Position numbers and translations under genes: made by a program. A stretch of DNA of 64,000 nt, taken from Corallococcus sp. AS-1-6. GTDB taxonomy: Bacteria > Myxococcota > Myxococcia > Myxococcales > Myxococcaceae. A model generated the notes under the pieces. That model saw only the letters and a program-made list of their open reading frames with translations, searched no databases and was not told the DNA's origin. How positions within the stretch are numbered: the first letter of the stretch is position 1; each line of letters starts with the position of its first letter. Shown piece after piece: positions 39,008 through 48,303 of the stretch. The stretch covers positions 124,001-188,000 of the forward strand of contig NZ_JAIQDE010000010.1 of the NCBI RefSeq assembly GCF_020037015.1. Reading direction: 5' to 3'.

Positions 39008-40258
39008 GTGGCCGTGCGCTCGTTTCCATTCGCCTCGCTCGCGGGCCTGGCCCTCGTGGTAGCCGTGGCCGGCGGTGGCTACGTGCTCGTCCGTGACGCG
39101 GACGTGCTGGCGCTGCGCCTGCCGACGCGGGTGCTCGCCCCCACGAAGCACGCACCGGAGACTCCACGGGAGGCCGTGGAGCACTTCCAGTGCAATCGCT
39201 GTCACGTCGTCCCCGGACTGGAACCGGTGTCCGCGCGCCTGAGCGAGAACTGCGTCACGTGCCATCAGGCCATCACCGCGGGGCGGCTGGACCTCTGGTA
39301 CAAGCAGGCGGAGGTCGAGCGGTGGAAGGGACACCTCACGCACCTGGTGAGGACCCCGGACCTCGGCTCGCTGGGCCAGCGGGTCAAGCGCGAGTGGCTC
39401 GTCTCCTGGCTCCAGGCGCCGCACGTGGTGAGGCCGCTCTACGGCGCCACCATGCCCCGGATGAAGGTGGGCCCGAAGGACGCGGAGCTGCTCGCGGACT
39501 ACTTCGCGGTGACCGAGCAGGACTCGGCGGAACCCGCGAAGGGTGATGTGGAGGCGGGCCGTGCGCTCTACGCGGAGCACGCATGCGCGAGCTGTCACTC
39601 CCGGGGCGACTTCCCGCTCGCGTCCCTGCGCTACGGCGCGCCGGAGTTCAACAGCCCCTCGGCCCGGAGGCGGGCCCCCGACCTGCGCCACGTGCGCGAC
39701 CGCATGTCCCTGGCGCAGTTGCGCGAGTGGCTGACGGATCCGCGCCGCATCCTCCCCGACACGGAGATGCCCGCCTTCGCGTTCACCCCGAAGCAGGTCG
39801 AGGATCTGGCGGCCTTCCTGCGCGCGCCCCTGCCCCAGGTGGCCGCCGAGCCACGCCCCCGCTACCAACCCAAGAGGCTGGAGCGCGAGGTCCACTATCC
39901 GGAGGTGGCGCGGAAGCTCTCACGGCACCTCTGCTACCACTGCCACTCCGACATGCGGCGGCCCGGAGATCAGGGACCGGGGAACACGGGCGGGTTCGGC
40001 TATGACGGGGCCTCGCTCGACCTGGCCACGCGGGCCGGCATCCTCCGGGGCGTCCAGCGCGACGGCCGGTTCCGAGGGCTCCCGGATCGACTGGAGGACG
40101 GGACGCCCCGGCTGGTGGCCGCGCTGCTCGCGCGTCAGGGAGAGCTGGACGGGCACTTCCAGCCAGGGGTGCTGGGCATGCCCCTGGGCCTGCCGCCCAT
40201 CCCCGAGGAGGAGATCGATCTCATCTTCACGTGGATCGAACAGGGCGCGCCCGAATAG
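39008..40258 (+). CDS. Tetraheme c-type cytochrome
   Basis: A protein of 416 residues starting at GTG. One N-terminal membrane anchor (LAGLALVVAVAGGGYVLV) precedes a periplasmic part. Four heme-binding CxxCH motifs occur: CNRCH, CVTCH, CASCH and CYHCH. The third sits in a typical monoheme cytochrome c domain (AGRALYAEHACASCHSRGDF ... DTEMPAF). It probably passes electrons in a respiratory chain; the partner oxidase or dehydrogenase is not in the window. Confidence 0.88.
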   Translation: MAVRSFPFASLAGLALVVAVAGGGYVLVRDADVLALRLPTRVLAPTKHAPETPREAVEHFQCNRCHVVPGLEPVSARLSENCVTCHQAITAGRLDLWYKQAEVERWKGHLTHLVRTPDLGSLGQRVKREWLVSWLQAPHVVRPLYGATMPRMKVGPKDAELLADYFAVTEQDSAEPAKGDVEAGRALYAEHACASCHSRGDFPLASLRYGAPEFNSPSARRRAPDLRHVRDRMSLAQLREWLTDPRRILPDTEMPAFAFTPKQVEDLAAFLRAPLPQVAAEPRPRYQPKRLEREVHYPEVARKLSRHLCYHCHSDMRRPGDQGPGNTGGFGYDGASLDLATRAGILRGVQRDGRFRGLPDRLEDGTPRLVAALLARQGELDGHFQPGVLGMPLGLPPIPEEEIDLIFTWIEQGAPE

Positions 40259-40368
40259 CCCGAAAGCGGATTCTCACCCTGCCTCTGAGTATTCCTCCTT
40301 GGCGCGCATTCCATGGACTAGCCTGCCCATGCGCCTCGCGAGGATGCACACGGGGAAAGGCAACGCGC

Positions 40369-41040
40369 TTGAGCACTCGGAACGTCATCGTCATCGGAGG
40401 GACGGGCGACATCGGCCGCGCCGTCGTCCACAAGCTGCGCGCGGAGGGCCTGCGCGTGGTGTGCGCCGCGAGTGACGTGACGACGGAGACAGCGGACTGC
40501 CTGCACGTGGATGTCACGCGCGAGGACTCCGTGATGGCGCTGTTCAAGCGGGCGGAGGCGGAGACGGGTCCCGTCGAGGTCATGGTCAACTGCGCGGGCG
40601 TCGGGGTCTTCACGCCGCTCCACGAGACGTCGCTCGAGGACTGGCAGCGGACGCTCGACGTGAACCTGACGGGCACGTTCCTGTGCGCGCGCGAGGCCTT
40701 CCGGCGGATGAAGCCCCGGGGCGGCGGGCGGATCATCCACATCGGGTCCGTGAGCGACCACCTCACGCTGCCCATGAACGGGGCCTACGCCGCGACGAAG
40801 CATGGCGTCCGGGGGCTGACCGGCGTGCTGAACGAGGAGGGCAAGGCGTTCGGCATCCGCGCCACGCTGCTGTCGCTCGGTGCCGTCTACACCGCGTTCT
40901 GGAAGTCGCGGCCGGAGTTCAGTCCGGCCGACATGCTCGCCGTGGAGGACGTGGCCCAGTGCATCTGGGAGATCGCGATCAAACCTCCGAACGTGCGGAT
41001 CGACGAGATGCGACTCGTCCCGCCGCAGGGAGTCCTCTGA
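40369..41040 (+). CDS. SDR-family oxidoreductase
   Basis: A protein of 223 residues. NAD(P)-binding motif VIVIGGTGDIGRAVVHKL, VNCAGVGVFTPLH, then the active site with Ser in HIGSVSDHL and Tyr-Lys in YAATKHGVRG. The TTG start at 40369 is preferred, since the fold begins directly after it and GGGGAAAGG lies 8 bases upstream. The stop overlaps the next SDR's ATG as TGATG, so the two enzymes are made together. Confidence 0.85.
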   Translation: MSTRNVIVIGGTGDIGRAVVHKLRAEGLRVVCAASDVTTETADCLHVDVTREDSVMALFKRAEAETGPVEVMVNCAGVGVFTPLHETSLEDWQRTLDVNLTGTFLCAREAFRRMKPRGGGRIIHIGSVSDHLTLPMNGAYAATKHGVRGLTGVLNEEGKAFGIRATLLSLGAVYTAFWKSRPEFSPADMLAVEDVAQCIWEIAIKPPNVRIDEMRLVPPQGVL

Positions 41041-41816
41041 TGCAGACGCAGCCGAAGGCACCTGTCGCTGTCGTCACCGGGGCCAGCCGGGGGATTGGAT
41101 CGGCCATCGCCACCCTGCTGTCCCGGAACGGGTTCGAGGTGGTCCTGGTGTCCCGCGATGCTGGCGCGCTGGAGCGGCTCCAGGACCAACTGAGCGCGGC
41201 CGGGGGCCGTGCGTGGCCGCTGGCCTGCGACGTGGCGAACCGGGACGAGGTGGAGTCCGCGCTCGGCCGGCTCGAAGCGAAGGTGGGCGTGCCCCAGGTG
41301 CTGGTGAACAACGCGGGCCTGGGCGGGCCGTTTCATCGCGCGGACGAGGTGAGCGTCGCCGAGTGGAATCTGCTGTTCGGCGTGAACGTGGAGGGCGTGC
41401 GCAACCTGTGTCAGTGGGCGCTGCCGCGGATGAAGGCGGAAGGCCATGGGCGCATCGTGAACGTCGCGTCCATCATGGGCCTCTTTGGTGGCGCCCAGTC
41501 GTCCACCTACGCCGCCACGAAGCACGCGCTCGTGGGCTACTCGAAGGCCATCGCCGCGGAGTGGGGAGCGTACGGCATCACCTGCAACGCGGTCTGCCCT
41601 GGCTACATCGAGACGGAGATGCTGGCGAAGGCCCCCTCCTCCTCCCGCCAGCGCTTGCAGGAGCGGATCCCCGCGAAGCGCTTCGGGACGCCCGAGGAAG
41701 TCGCGGGGCTGGTGGCGTTCCTCGTGGGGCCCGCTGGCGGCTACGTCAACGGGAGCGCCCTGGTGATGGACGGCGGGCTGTCGTCACATCTGGCGTCCGA
41801 CCTGCCGTCATTCTGA
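41040..41816 (+). CDS. SDR-family 3-oxoacyl-reductase-like enzyme
   Basis: A protein of 258 residues, close to FabG-like and 3-hydroxybutyrate-dehydrogenase-like enzymes: VVTGASRGIGSAIATLL, VNNAGLGGPFHRADE, NVASIMGLFGG and YAATKHALVGYSK, then VCPGYIETEM. Coupled to the first SDR gene by a one-base overlap of stop and start. It ends inside the 3' end of the convergent TetR gene (9 bases shared). Confidence 0.88.
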   Translation: MQTQPKAPVAVVTGASRGIGSAIATLLSRNGFEVVLVSRDAGALERLQDQLSAAGGRAWPLACDVANRDEVESALGRLEAKVGVPQVLVNNAGLGGPFHRADEVSVAEWNLLFGVNVEGVRNLCQWALPRMKAEGHGRIVNVASIMGLFGGAQSSTYAATKHALVGYSKAIAAEWGAYGITCNAVCPGYIETEMLAKAPSSSRQRLQERIPAKRFGTPEEVAGLVAFLVGPAGGYVNGSALVMDGGLSSHLASDLPSF

Positions 41817-42470
41817 GCCTGGAAGCAGCACCTGCTCCAGCAGCACGCGCAGCTCCTGCTCCAGCCCTGGCACCGATGCGCCGCGGAGGTTCCCGGCGCC
41901 CCGGAAGAGGGACAATCCTTCGAAGAAGGCGACCAGCAGGGCCGCTCTGCGCTCCCTGCGCGCCGGGGTGAGGTCGGGAGCCAGCTCCCGCAGCAGCTCC
42001 ACGACGCCAGCGCGATAGCCGGCGTAGAAGACCGTGAGCGCGTCGGCGACCATGGCGTCCCGCGCGGCCATCGCCCACAGCTCCGCGAAGAACTGGCATG
42101 CGTGCGGTGAGTCCTGATCCTCCAGGACGGCGTCCACGGCCAGCCAGAGCCGCTGCTCTGGTTCGCTGCCTCCACCCGCCATCCGCTCGCGGACCCGCTG
42201 GAGGGCCTGCTCCAGGTAGCGCGCCAGCAGTGCCCGCACCACGTCCTGCTTGGTGGGGAAGTAGTACTGGAGGTTCCCCAGGCTCAGCCCCGCGCGCTGG
42301 GCCACGACGCGCAGGCTGAGGCCCGCGTAGCCGTCCCCCGCCAGGACCTCCATGGTCGCGTCGAGGATGCGCTCCACGCGCTCGGTCCCCTTGGCATGCA
42401 CCGCGGTCCCCTTCCGGGGGTTTGGCGAGGGAAGCGTCCCGGGGACCTTCTTGCTCGTGCGGCGGGCCAT
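41808..42470 (-). CDS. TetR-family repressor
   Basis: A protein of 220 residues. The N-terminal helix-turn-helix is ERILDATMEVLAGDGYAG then LRVVAQRAGLSLGNLQYYFP. The C-terminal ligand domain is all-helical. Its ATG overlaps the stop of the saccharopine-dehydrogenase-like gene as TGATG, so it is second in a two-gene operon whose promoter carries a 16-bp palindrome; autorepression is likely. Confidence 0.9.
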   Translation of the reverse strand: MARRTSKKVPGTLPSPNPRKGTAVHAKGTERVERILDATMEVLAGDGYAGLSLRVVAQRAGLSLGNLQYYFPTKQDVVRALLARYLEQALQRVRERMAGGGSEPEQRLWLAVDAVLEDQDSPHACQFFAELWAMAARDAMVADALTVFYAGYRAGVVELLRELAPDLTPARRERRAALLVAFFEGLSLFRGAGNLRGASVPGLEQELRVLLEQVLLPGSE

Positions 42471-43561
42471 CACGCCGCCTCACGCGCCGGACGCTCGTCG
42501 ATCCGGACCTCGACACCGCAGGCGCGCAGGGTGGCCAACGTCTCCTCGGGCCGGGACTCATGCTCCGGGAACCACACGCCCGGGGATGGCGGCGGCGCGC
42601 CGTCCAGTCCCAGCAGCCGCTCGGTGCCCAGCAATGCTCCCACGGCGGTGAGGTGGGCCTGTCCCCGGGGATCCACGACCTCCACGCGGACCTGTCCTCG
42701 CTCCCCCTCCACGTCCGCCACCCACGCGGCTTCGCCCCCCGTGTTGCTGCCGGTGAGCAGCGCCCGGCGCAGCGACGTCCAGCGGGGGTGCTGGAGCAGC
42801 CGCAGGATCCCCAGCCGCTGGAGTGCGACGAGCGTCCAGGTCGCGAAGCCCGAGTCGAAGCCCAGCCGCGTCGTCACCGTCCGCGCGCCCAGTACGCGGG
42901 GCAGCGTCGCCTGTTCGGGCGTGTCGAGCCGGAAGACCTGGGTGTCGCGTCCGTCGGAGAACCTCACCCGCCGGCCGTCCGTCAGCGGCAGCACGTGTCG
43001 CTCCTGTCCGTCCTCCATGACCTCGAAGGACAGGCCCAGCCGGTCCATGTATTCCAATGAGTCCGGCCCCGCCTGATCCGCGAGCGCGAAGCGGATGGCC
43101 ACCTCCACCCGCTCCAGGCGCCCCACCTTCCGCGCGGCCATCGCCACGAGCCGGGGAACCAGCCCCGCCATCCACGCGGATCCGAGCAACACCGGCGCGC
43201 CCGGCGTCGCCCCTGAGAGCCGCAGCACCGTGGCCTTCAACCGGGACGTCCACCGGGTGATGTCCAGCACGGGGACCCCTGCGTGCGACGCCGCCAGCAG
43301 CAGCGTGTCCTCCGGATCATTCACCAGGGACAGCACGGCCCGGGGCTTCCTCCCCAGCGCCGCCAGCGCCCGCGGAGAGCGGACATCCAGCGCGACGCCC
43401 TCCGCCCGCCCCAGCCGCGCGGCCAGCTCCCGAGCGGGCGCCTCCCGGCGTCCCGCGATGACCAGCGGCAGGTCCGGGTAACGCGACCTCAGCAACGCGG
43501 CGAGCTGCGCCCCCACCACCCCATAGCCCCCCACCAGCACGACAGGACCCTCGGACTCCAT
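42470..43561 (-). CDS. Saccharopine dehydrogenase-like NAD(P)-binding protein
   Basis: A protein of 363 residues. The N-terminus has a Rossmann motif, VVLVGGYGVVGAQLAALL, then VIAGRREAPARELAARLG, as in saccharopine dehydrogenase-like proteins, often found with TetR regulators or in lipid-related clusters. The C-terminal substrate domain is diverged. No substrate is assigned. It heads a two-gene operon with the TetR gene. Confidence 0.8.
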   Translation of the reverse strand: MESEGPVVLVGGYGVVGAQLAALLRSRYPDLPLVIAGRREAPARELAARLGRAEGVALDVRSPRALAALGRKPRAVLSLVNDPEDTLLLAASHAGVPVLDITRWTSRLKATVLRLSGATPGAPVLLGSAWMAGLVPRLVAMAARKVGRLERVEVAIRFALADQAGPDSLEYMDRLGLSFEVMEDGQERHVLPLTDGRRVRFSDGRDTQVFRLDTPEQATLPRVLGARTVTTRLGFDSGFATWTLVALQRLGILRLLQHPRWTSLRRALLTGSNTGGEAAWVADVEGERGQVRVEVVDPRGQAHLTAVGALLGTERLLGLDGAPPPSPGVWFPEHESRPEETLATLRACGVEVRIDERPAREAA

Positions 43562-43592
43562 GGCGACTCCCTTTCATGACCCGCCCCGGATA

Positions 43593-43608
43593 TAGGTCAA
43601 GTGACCTA
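43593..43608. promoter_or_regulatory. Operator palindrome for the TetR repressor
   Basis: TAGGTCAAGTGACCTA has perfect 7-bp arms around a 2-nt centre. It lies 31 bases upstream of the saccharopine-dehydrogenase-like start, where a repressor would block transcription. Confidence 0.7.
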
Positions 43609-43736
43609 TTTTTCGCATGACATTCGTTTTCTGCTTCGCGTCTCCGGCGTCCCGGGTGCGCGGCACACCTACGTCGCCCCATTGAATAAATCGCCCGGCT
43701 GCACGTCAGGCGGTCCATTCCACCGAGAGGCTCCCC

Positions 43737-44438
43737 ATGCGCAGGACGATCGTCGCCCTCCTTCCGCTGTGCCTGCTGGCTTTCGGCTGTGAGAATTCGC
43801 GGCACGCGCAACGGCTGGAGCGGCGCGAAGCCATCCGTGCGGCCCACCTGCGCAACCTCCTCGGCGCCGCGACCGGCTTCGAGGACACCCACTGGAGCAT
43901 GAGCCCCGATGAGGTGCGGGCACACTACCCGGAGGCTGTCGTCGTGGATGGCGGCGGGCTGGAGCTCCAGACGGAGCACTGGGGCATGCCCGCGACGGTC
44001 CGCTTCTTCTTCGCCCAGGAGAAGCTCGCGACGGTGACCCTCTCCCTCGGCGCCGCTGGAGATCTTCGCGAGGCCCACCACGGCGTCGCGAGCATGCTTC
44101 AGACGAAGTACGGCGATCCGTCTGAAGCCCGGGACTCGGCGAAGGAGGCCGCCTATCAGCGGGCCGTGTTGAGCGTGCTCGCCAGCCTCGCCTTCGTCGC
44201 GGAAGCCGTCCAGGCGGTCCAGGAGCAGCGGCCGCACGATGCCCCATCCCCGGCCCTGTTGAACGATCAGGCCGCCACGGATGCCGAGGACGCGTACTGG
44301 GACACCCAGGAGTACACGCTGCTCAGCCGCTGGAACACCTCCGCGACGGTGGTGAGCCTTCTCGGGAGGCGGGTCGGTGACCGGCAGGGCCTGGCGCTCT
44401 CGTACGTGAGCACGGTGCTGCGGGCAGGCTCCATCTAG
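43737..44438 (+). CDS. Lipoprotein, 233 aa, unknown function
   Basis: Signal peptide ending LLAFGC, giving a lipid-anchored mature protein. The body has a segment like HYPEAVVVDGGGLELQ and a helix-rich middle. I do not recognise the family; similar small lipoproteins accompany genes of unknown function in myxobacteria. It is convergent with the next lipoprotein gene. Confidence 0.7.
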   Translation: MRRTIVALLPLCLLAFGCENSRHAQRLERREAIRAAHLRNLLGAATGFEDTHWSMSPDEVRAHYPEAVVVDGGGLELQTEHWGMPATVRFFFAQEKLATVTLSLGAAGDLREAHHGVASMLQTKYGDPSEARDSAKEAAYQRAVLSVLASLAFVAEAVQAVQEQRPHDAPSPALLNDQAATDAEDAYWDTQEYTLLSRWNTSATVVSLLGRRVGDRQGLALSYVSTVLRAGSI

Positions 44439-44450
44439 CGGCCCCTGACT

Positions 44451-44981
44451 TCAGAGGAAGGCGCAAGGGGCGAGCCGGAAGCGGGCCTGGACCACGGTGG
44501 GCTCTCCGTCCGGCTCGCTGAAGAGCAGGGCTTCCACCGTGTACTCCCCCGGCGGCAGCGGCTGGCCCTCCCGGTCCTTGAGCTCGAGCCGGGAGCGCAG
44601 GGTCTGTGTCCGCACGACGTGCTCCTGACCGGCCGACTGCCGGCTCACCACCCACCCCTCGCCATTCCGGATCTGGAGCCCGGCCACGCGCAGCCCTTCC
44701 TGACGCTCCGGCTCGGACGGGAACTCCAGCTCCAGCGATGTCTCGATGACCGACACGCTCCCACTGGCGTCCCGCGTCCCCTGATCCTCCGCTGGAGGAA
44801 AGGCAATCAACGTCCGATTCAGGCGGAGGACCGCGAGGATGCGGTTGGCCACCCGCGCCTTCGCGAAGGACTGAAGCCCCGCGCTGAACTGGCGTGGCCC
44901 CGGGCAGCAGCCCGACAGGCCCAGCCCCTGGAGGAGCACGGCCATCGTGGTGACACCCGCCGGAATCCACCTGCGTCTCAT
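44451..44981 (-). CDS. Lipoprotein, 176 aa, unknown function
   Basis: Signal peptide ending GLSGC; the mature part contains beta-rich segments (LELEFPSEPERQEGLRV, PPGEYTVEALLFSEPDGE) suggesting an Ig-like sandwich. No family is recognised. The ATG at 44981 is chosen for the signal peptide. Confidence 0.68.
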   Translation of the reverse strand: MRRRWIPAGVTTMAVLLQGLGLSGCCPGPRQFSAGLQSFAKARVANRILAVLRLNRTLIAFPPAEDQGTRDASGSVSVIETSLELEFPSEPERQEGLRVAGLQIRNGEGWVVSRQSAGQEHVVRTQTLRSRLELKDREGQPLPPGEYTVEALLFSEPDGEPTVVQARFRLAPCAFL

Positions 44982-45049
44982 GACCGATCCTCTAGATCCT
45001 GGGGCTCCCACGCCCGTTCATACGCGCGAACCGTCGAGAGGTTTTTTCC

Positions 45050-46810
45050 GTGCCGACATCAAGCGTGCGCTGCCTGCTGGGAACCCTGCTCCTGTTGTTC
45101 GCCAGCTCCGCCCTGGCGGAGGAGGTGTCGTGGGGGAAACCGGTGCGGGGAGTGCGGCTCGGCCTGACCCTCGTCCCGAGCAGCGGGCCGCTGCCCACCG
45201 AGGTGGAGCTCGAGGTCCTGGCACACAACACGACCTCCGCGCCCCAGCAGCTCCCCGTCGAGGCCTGCGGCACCGTGCGCTGGACGGCCTTCACCCTGCT
45301 TCACGTGCGCACCGCCAACGGGCGCGTCTACAGCCATCCCATCGCTGGCCTGATCGATGTCGCCGATCTCCATCCCCATGGGCCGGTGAACCTCGCGCCG
45401 GGTGAGACGCTCCGGGAGCGGTTCTCCTTGAAGCATGTCGTCGGCATGCCGACGGAGCGCTCCAGGGACGCGGAGCTGTGGACGCTCCTGGAGACGCCTC
45501 GACAGGTGGAGCTGTGGGTGGAGCTCGTGGACAGCGCTGGCGTTCCTCGCATGCGGAGCGGCCACCTGAAGCACCGCCTGGGGCTGCCCGCCACGAAGGA
45601 GCCCGTGCGGGAGGGGCGCTGCGTGGCCCGGATCGCCGCGGGAGGCAATGCGGCCTGTGCGCTCCTTCGCGACGGCACGCCCTGGTGCTGGGGCGTCAAC
45701 CCGCCTGGAGCTCACGGCGCCGGGGAGGACGGCCAGGACACACGTCGGCCGTCACCGCTGCCGCTGCTGGCTGGGAGTGCCATCGAGCTGGGCATGGAAC
45801 ACGGCATCGCGTGCGTGAGCACCCGCACCGGAGCGGTGTACTGCGCGGGAGGCAACCTCGACGCCTCCGAAACATCCTACGGAGCGCCGGGCGGACATCC
45901 CGTGCGCGTCCAGCGCCTGGAGGGCGCCACGGGACTGGAAGGAGCCCAGTGCGCCAGGCTGACCGATGGCGCCCTGGCGTGCTGGAGCCTGCTCGGGCCC
46001 CCTCCACCCAGCTCCGAGGGGCTCTTCGCGAACCGTTGGAAGGAGTCCGCGCCAGGGGTCGTCCAGGTGGCCAGGGGCGGCGGCTTCACCTGTGCGCTCC
46101 GGCGGGATGGAGCGCTGTGGTGCTGGGGCGCCAATGAGAGCGGGCAGCTCGGCACGGGAGATGACACACCCCACGCGGGACCGGTCCGGGTCTCCGCGCT
46201 CCCGCGAGAGGTGGTCTCCGTCGCCGCGGGGATGAGCCACGCGTGCGCGGCCCTGCGCGACGGTTCCTTGTGGTGCTGGGGACGCAGCGAGTACGGCGCA
46301 CTGGGATTGGGCGAGGTCCGCACCCGAACCGGGCCCACCCCCATCCCCGGGATGAGCGAGGTGGTGCGCGTGGCGGCGGGCTACCAGAAGACCTGCGCCT
46401 GGAAGAAGGATGGCTCGCTCTGGTGCTTCGGAGACCTGCTCATGGATGCGCCTTCCCCAGCGATCGCGAGGACGCCGGTGGAGATCAAGGAGCTGGACCA
46501 CCCTGTCGAGGAGGTGGTGTTTGGCTTCCGCCACACCTGCGCGCGCACCCAGGGAGAGGTCGTCTGCTGGGGCGAGAACACGGAGGGCCAGAGCGGCGGT
46601 TCCGAACTTCGCGCGCTCTCCTCCCCCGCTAGCGTATCGGGCCTCCCAGGTCAGGCCGTCGCGCTGGCCGCCGGAGACGCCTTCACCTGCGCCATCACCA
46701 CCGAAGGCTCAGCCTGGTGCTGGGGACGCGGCACCGAAGGACAGCTCGGCACGAAGCGCAGGCACTCCAGCGCGCGCCCCATTCGCGTCCTGCTGCCCTG
46801 CCCGGGTTGA
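45050..46810 (+). CDS. Secreted RCC1-repeat beta-propeller protein
   Basis: A protein of 586 residues. GTG start and a signal peptide (LLGTLLLLFASSALAEE). Residues ~1-190 form an N-terminal beta-rich domain; from ~195 there are about seven RCC1-type repeats with the core 'C..L.DG..WCWG' (CALLRDGTPWCWGVN, CALRRDGALWCWGANESGQL, CAALRDGSLWCWGRSEYGAL). Each repeat carries paired cysteines. A beta-propeller for binding a partner is likely; the ligand is unknown. Confidence 0.87.
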   Translation: MPTSSVRCLLGTLLLLFASSALAEEVSWGKPVRGVRLGLTLVPSSGPLPTEVELEVLAHNTTSAPQQLPVEACGTVRWTAFTLLHVRTANGRVYSHPIAGLIDVADLHPHGPVNLAPGETLRERFSLKHVVGMPTERSRDAELWTLLETPRQVELWVELVDSAGVPRMRSGHLKHRLGLPATKEPVREGRCVARIAAGGNAACALLRDGTPWCWGVNPPGAHGAGEDGQDTRRPSPLPLLAGSAIELGMEHGIACVSTRTGAVYCAGGNLDASETSYGAPGGHPVRVQRLEGATGLEGAQCARLTDGALACWSLLGPPPPSSEGLFANRWKESAPGVVQVARGGGFTCALRRDGALWCWGANESGQLGTGDDTPHAGPVRVSALPREVVSVAAGMSHACAALRDGSLWCWGRSEYGALGLGEVRTRTGPTPIPGMSEVVRVAAGYQKTCAWKKDGSLWCFGDLLMDAPSPAIARTPVEIKELDHPVEEVVFGFRHTCARTQGEVVCWGENTEGQSGGSELRALSSPASVSGLPGQAVALAAGDAFTCAITTEGSAWCWGRGTEGQLGTKRRHSSARPIRVLLPCPG

Positions 46811-46816
46811 AACGCT

Positions 46817-47362
46817 TCAACGCCCCGCCATGGACCCTAGGCGTTCGAGGACCTGGGAAACCCGCGCCGCGCCAGACCCGTGGACGGAGAGGACCTCCAC
46901 TCCCAGCTCGAATGGATCGTCGAGCAGGATCCACGCGAGCTTCTCGTCCACCGCCCTGCGCAGTTGGGAATCCTCGTGTGCGGGGACGCGGATGCGATCG
47001 CGCTCCTCGATGGGGACGAAGACGACGAAGTCCAGGGTCTGGAGCGTGGAGCGGATCCGGGCCAGCCACTCCTCGGCGTCGAACGCATCGGAGTCCTCGT
47101 GCGTCAGGAGGTACCCGAGAAAGTCGAGGGGGCAGCGATCAAACAGGACGTTTCGCGTGTCCTCTTCTTCGAGCAGCTCCAGGGAGCGACGAAGCTGCGC
47201 GACGAAGTCCTCCAGGGACGGGGGAGACGCGAACTCGTACCCCTCTTCTTCGAGCAGGTGGTACGGCTCGTCGACGAGCCGATATCCCGAGAGCCGCTCC
47301 CCCAGGTCTTCGATGAGCGTCGACTTGCCCACGCGGTGCGTGCCACTCATTGCGATGCGCAT
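46817..47362 (-). CDS. P-loop ATPase/kinase, 181 aa (AAA_28-like)
   Basis: A protein starting MRIAMSGTHRVGKSTLIEDL, a Walker A with GTHRVGKS, followed by RCPLDFLGYLLTHED (a Walker B-like Asp) and a later Arg-rich segment. The size and pattern fit small nucleotide or nicotinamide-riboside kinase-like AAA_28 proteins. Its substrate is unknown. Convergent with the RCC1 gene, 6 bases apart. Confidence 0.75.
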   Translation of the reverse strand: MRIAMSGTHRVGKSTLIEDLGERLSGYRLVDEPYHLLEEEGYEFASPPSLEDFVAQLRRSLELLEEEDTRNVLFDRCPLDFLGYLLTHEDSDAFDAEEWLARIRSTLQTLDFVVFVPIEERDRIRVPAHEDSQLRRAVDEKLAWILLDDPFELGVEVLSVHGSGAARVSQVLERLGSMAGR

Positions 47363-47405
47363 GCGTGCCGGACTCCCTGCTCTCTGTTGACCTGCCCCCA
47401 TGAAC

Positions 47406-48188
47406 CTATGGCAGACGCTGCGCCTCCAACCAGCGGCGGACCTCGTCCAGGTACTCGCGTGGCAGCGCGTGCCCGCTGTCGAAGGCCCGGCGCGTCTTGT
47501 GCTTGGAGGGCGAGGCCTTGAACAGCTTCTGGGTGTCCTCCTCGGTGGAGAAGGGATCGCGGTTCGCGGTCAGCAGCAGCCAGGCCTGATGAACCTGCCC
47601 CACCCGGTTCACCGGTGCGGCGTCGCCCAGCACGGGGTCGACATGGGGCGGCACCATCGTCACCAGGTGGGTGATCCGAGGCTCGCGCGAGGCCAGCAGG
47701 AGGCCCACCTGGGCGCCCATGCTGTAGCCGGCGACGAGCACGCTCGGCGGCTTCTTGCCGTTGGCGAGCACTGTCTTGAGGAGCGCCTGGGCATCACGCA
47801 CGGTGTCGACAATCATCGCCTGATACGGACCGGCGTCCCCCGCGTGCGCTCGCTTCGCGAGGGCTCCAGGCCGCGCGTCGGGGGTCGCTCGCGCGCCGTG
47901 CCGTCTCGCGTCCATGAGGTAGACCCGAAAGCCGGCGCTCCGCAGGTGCTCCATCAGGGCGCCCCCGAAGGTCGGCTCCGCCTCCGACAGCCAGTCGTCC
48001 TTGCTCCGGGTGAGGCCGTGCAGCAGGAGGGCCACGGGCGGATGGGCCCGCTCCCCTTCCGGCTCCAGGACCCATGCGGGAATCCGCTCCCCATCCTCCG
48101 CGCGGACCTCCATGGGGACCGGGGGACTCGCGGCGTGGGCCACGGAGGTGGCCAGGAGCATCAGAGCCAGGAACAGCGAACGCGTCAT
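47406..48188 (-). CDS. Secreted alpha/beta-hydrolase (dienelactone hydrolase-like)
   Basis: A protein of 260 residues. Signal peptide LFLALMLLATSVAHA. LLLHGLTRSKDDW forms the oxyanion region, VAGYSMGAQVGLLLASR holds the nucleophile Ser, and SGHALPREYL has the His. An Asp probably lies in LTANRDPFS. It acts outside the cytoplasm on an ester or amide; the substrate is unknown. The start at 48188 is set by the signal peptide. Confidence 0.82.
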   Translation of the reverse strand: MTRSLFLALMLLATSVAHAASPPVPMEVRAEDGERIPAWVLEPEGERAHPPVALLLHGLTRSKDDWLSEAEPTFGGALMEHLRSAGFRVYLMDARRHGARATPDARPGALAKRAHAGDAGPYQAMIVDTVRDAQALLKTVLANGKKPPSVLVAGYSMGAQVGLLLASREPRITHLVTMVPPHVDPVLGDAAPVNRVGQVHQAWLLLTANRDPFSTEEDTQKLFKASPSKHKTRRAFDSGHALPREYLDEVRRWLEAQRLP

Positions 48189-48303
48189 CACGGGACTCCT
48201 CGTTGGAGAGGCCGTGGAGCGTGGGGGGCTGGCGGTCAGCCGGGCGTCACCCACTCGCTGACATTCGTTTGACGTGACCGCGGGTAGCATCCGGGACACT
48301 CCC

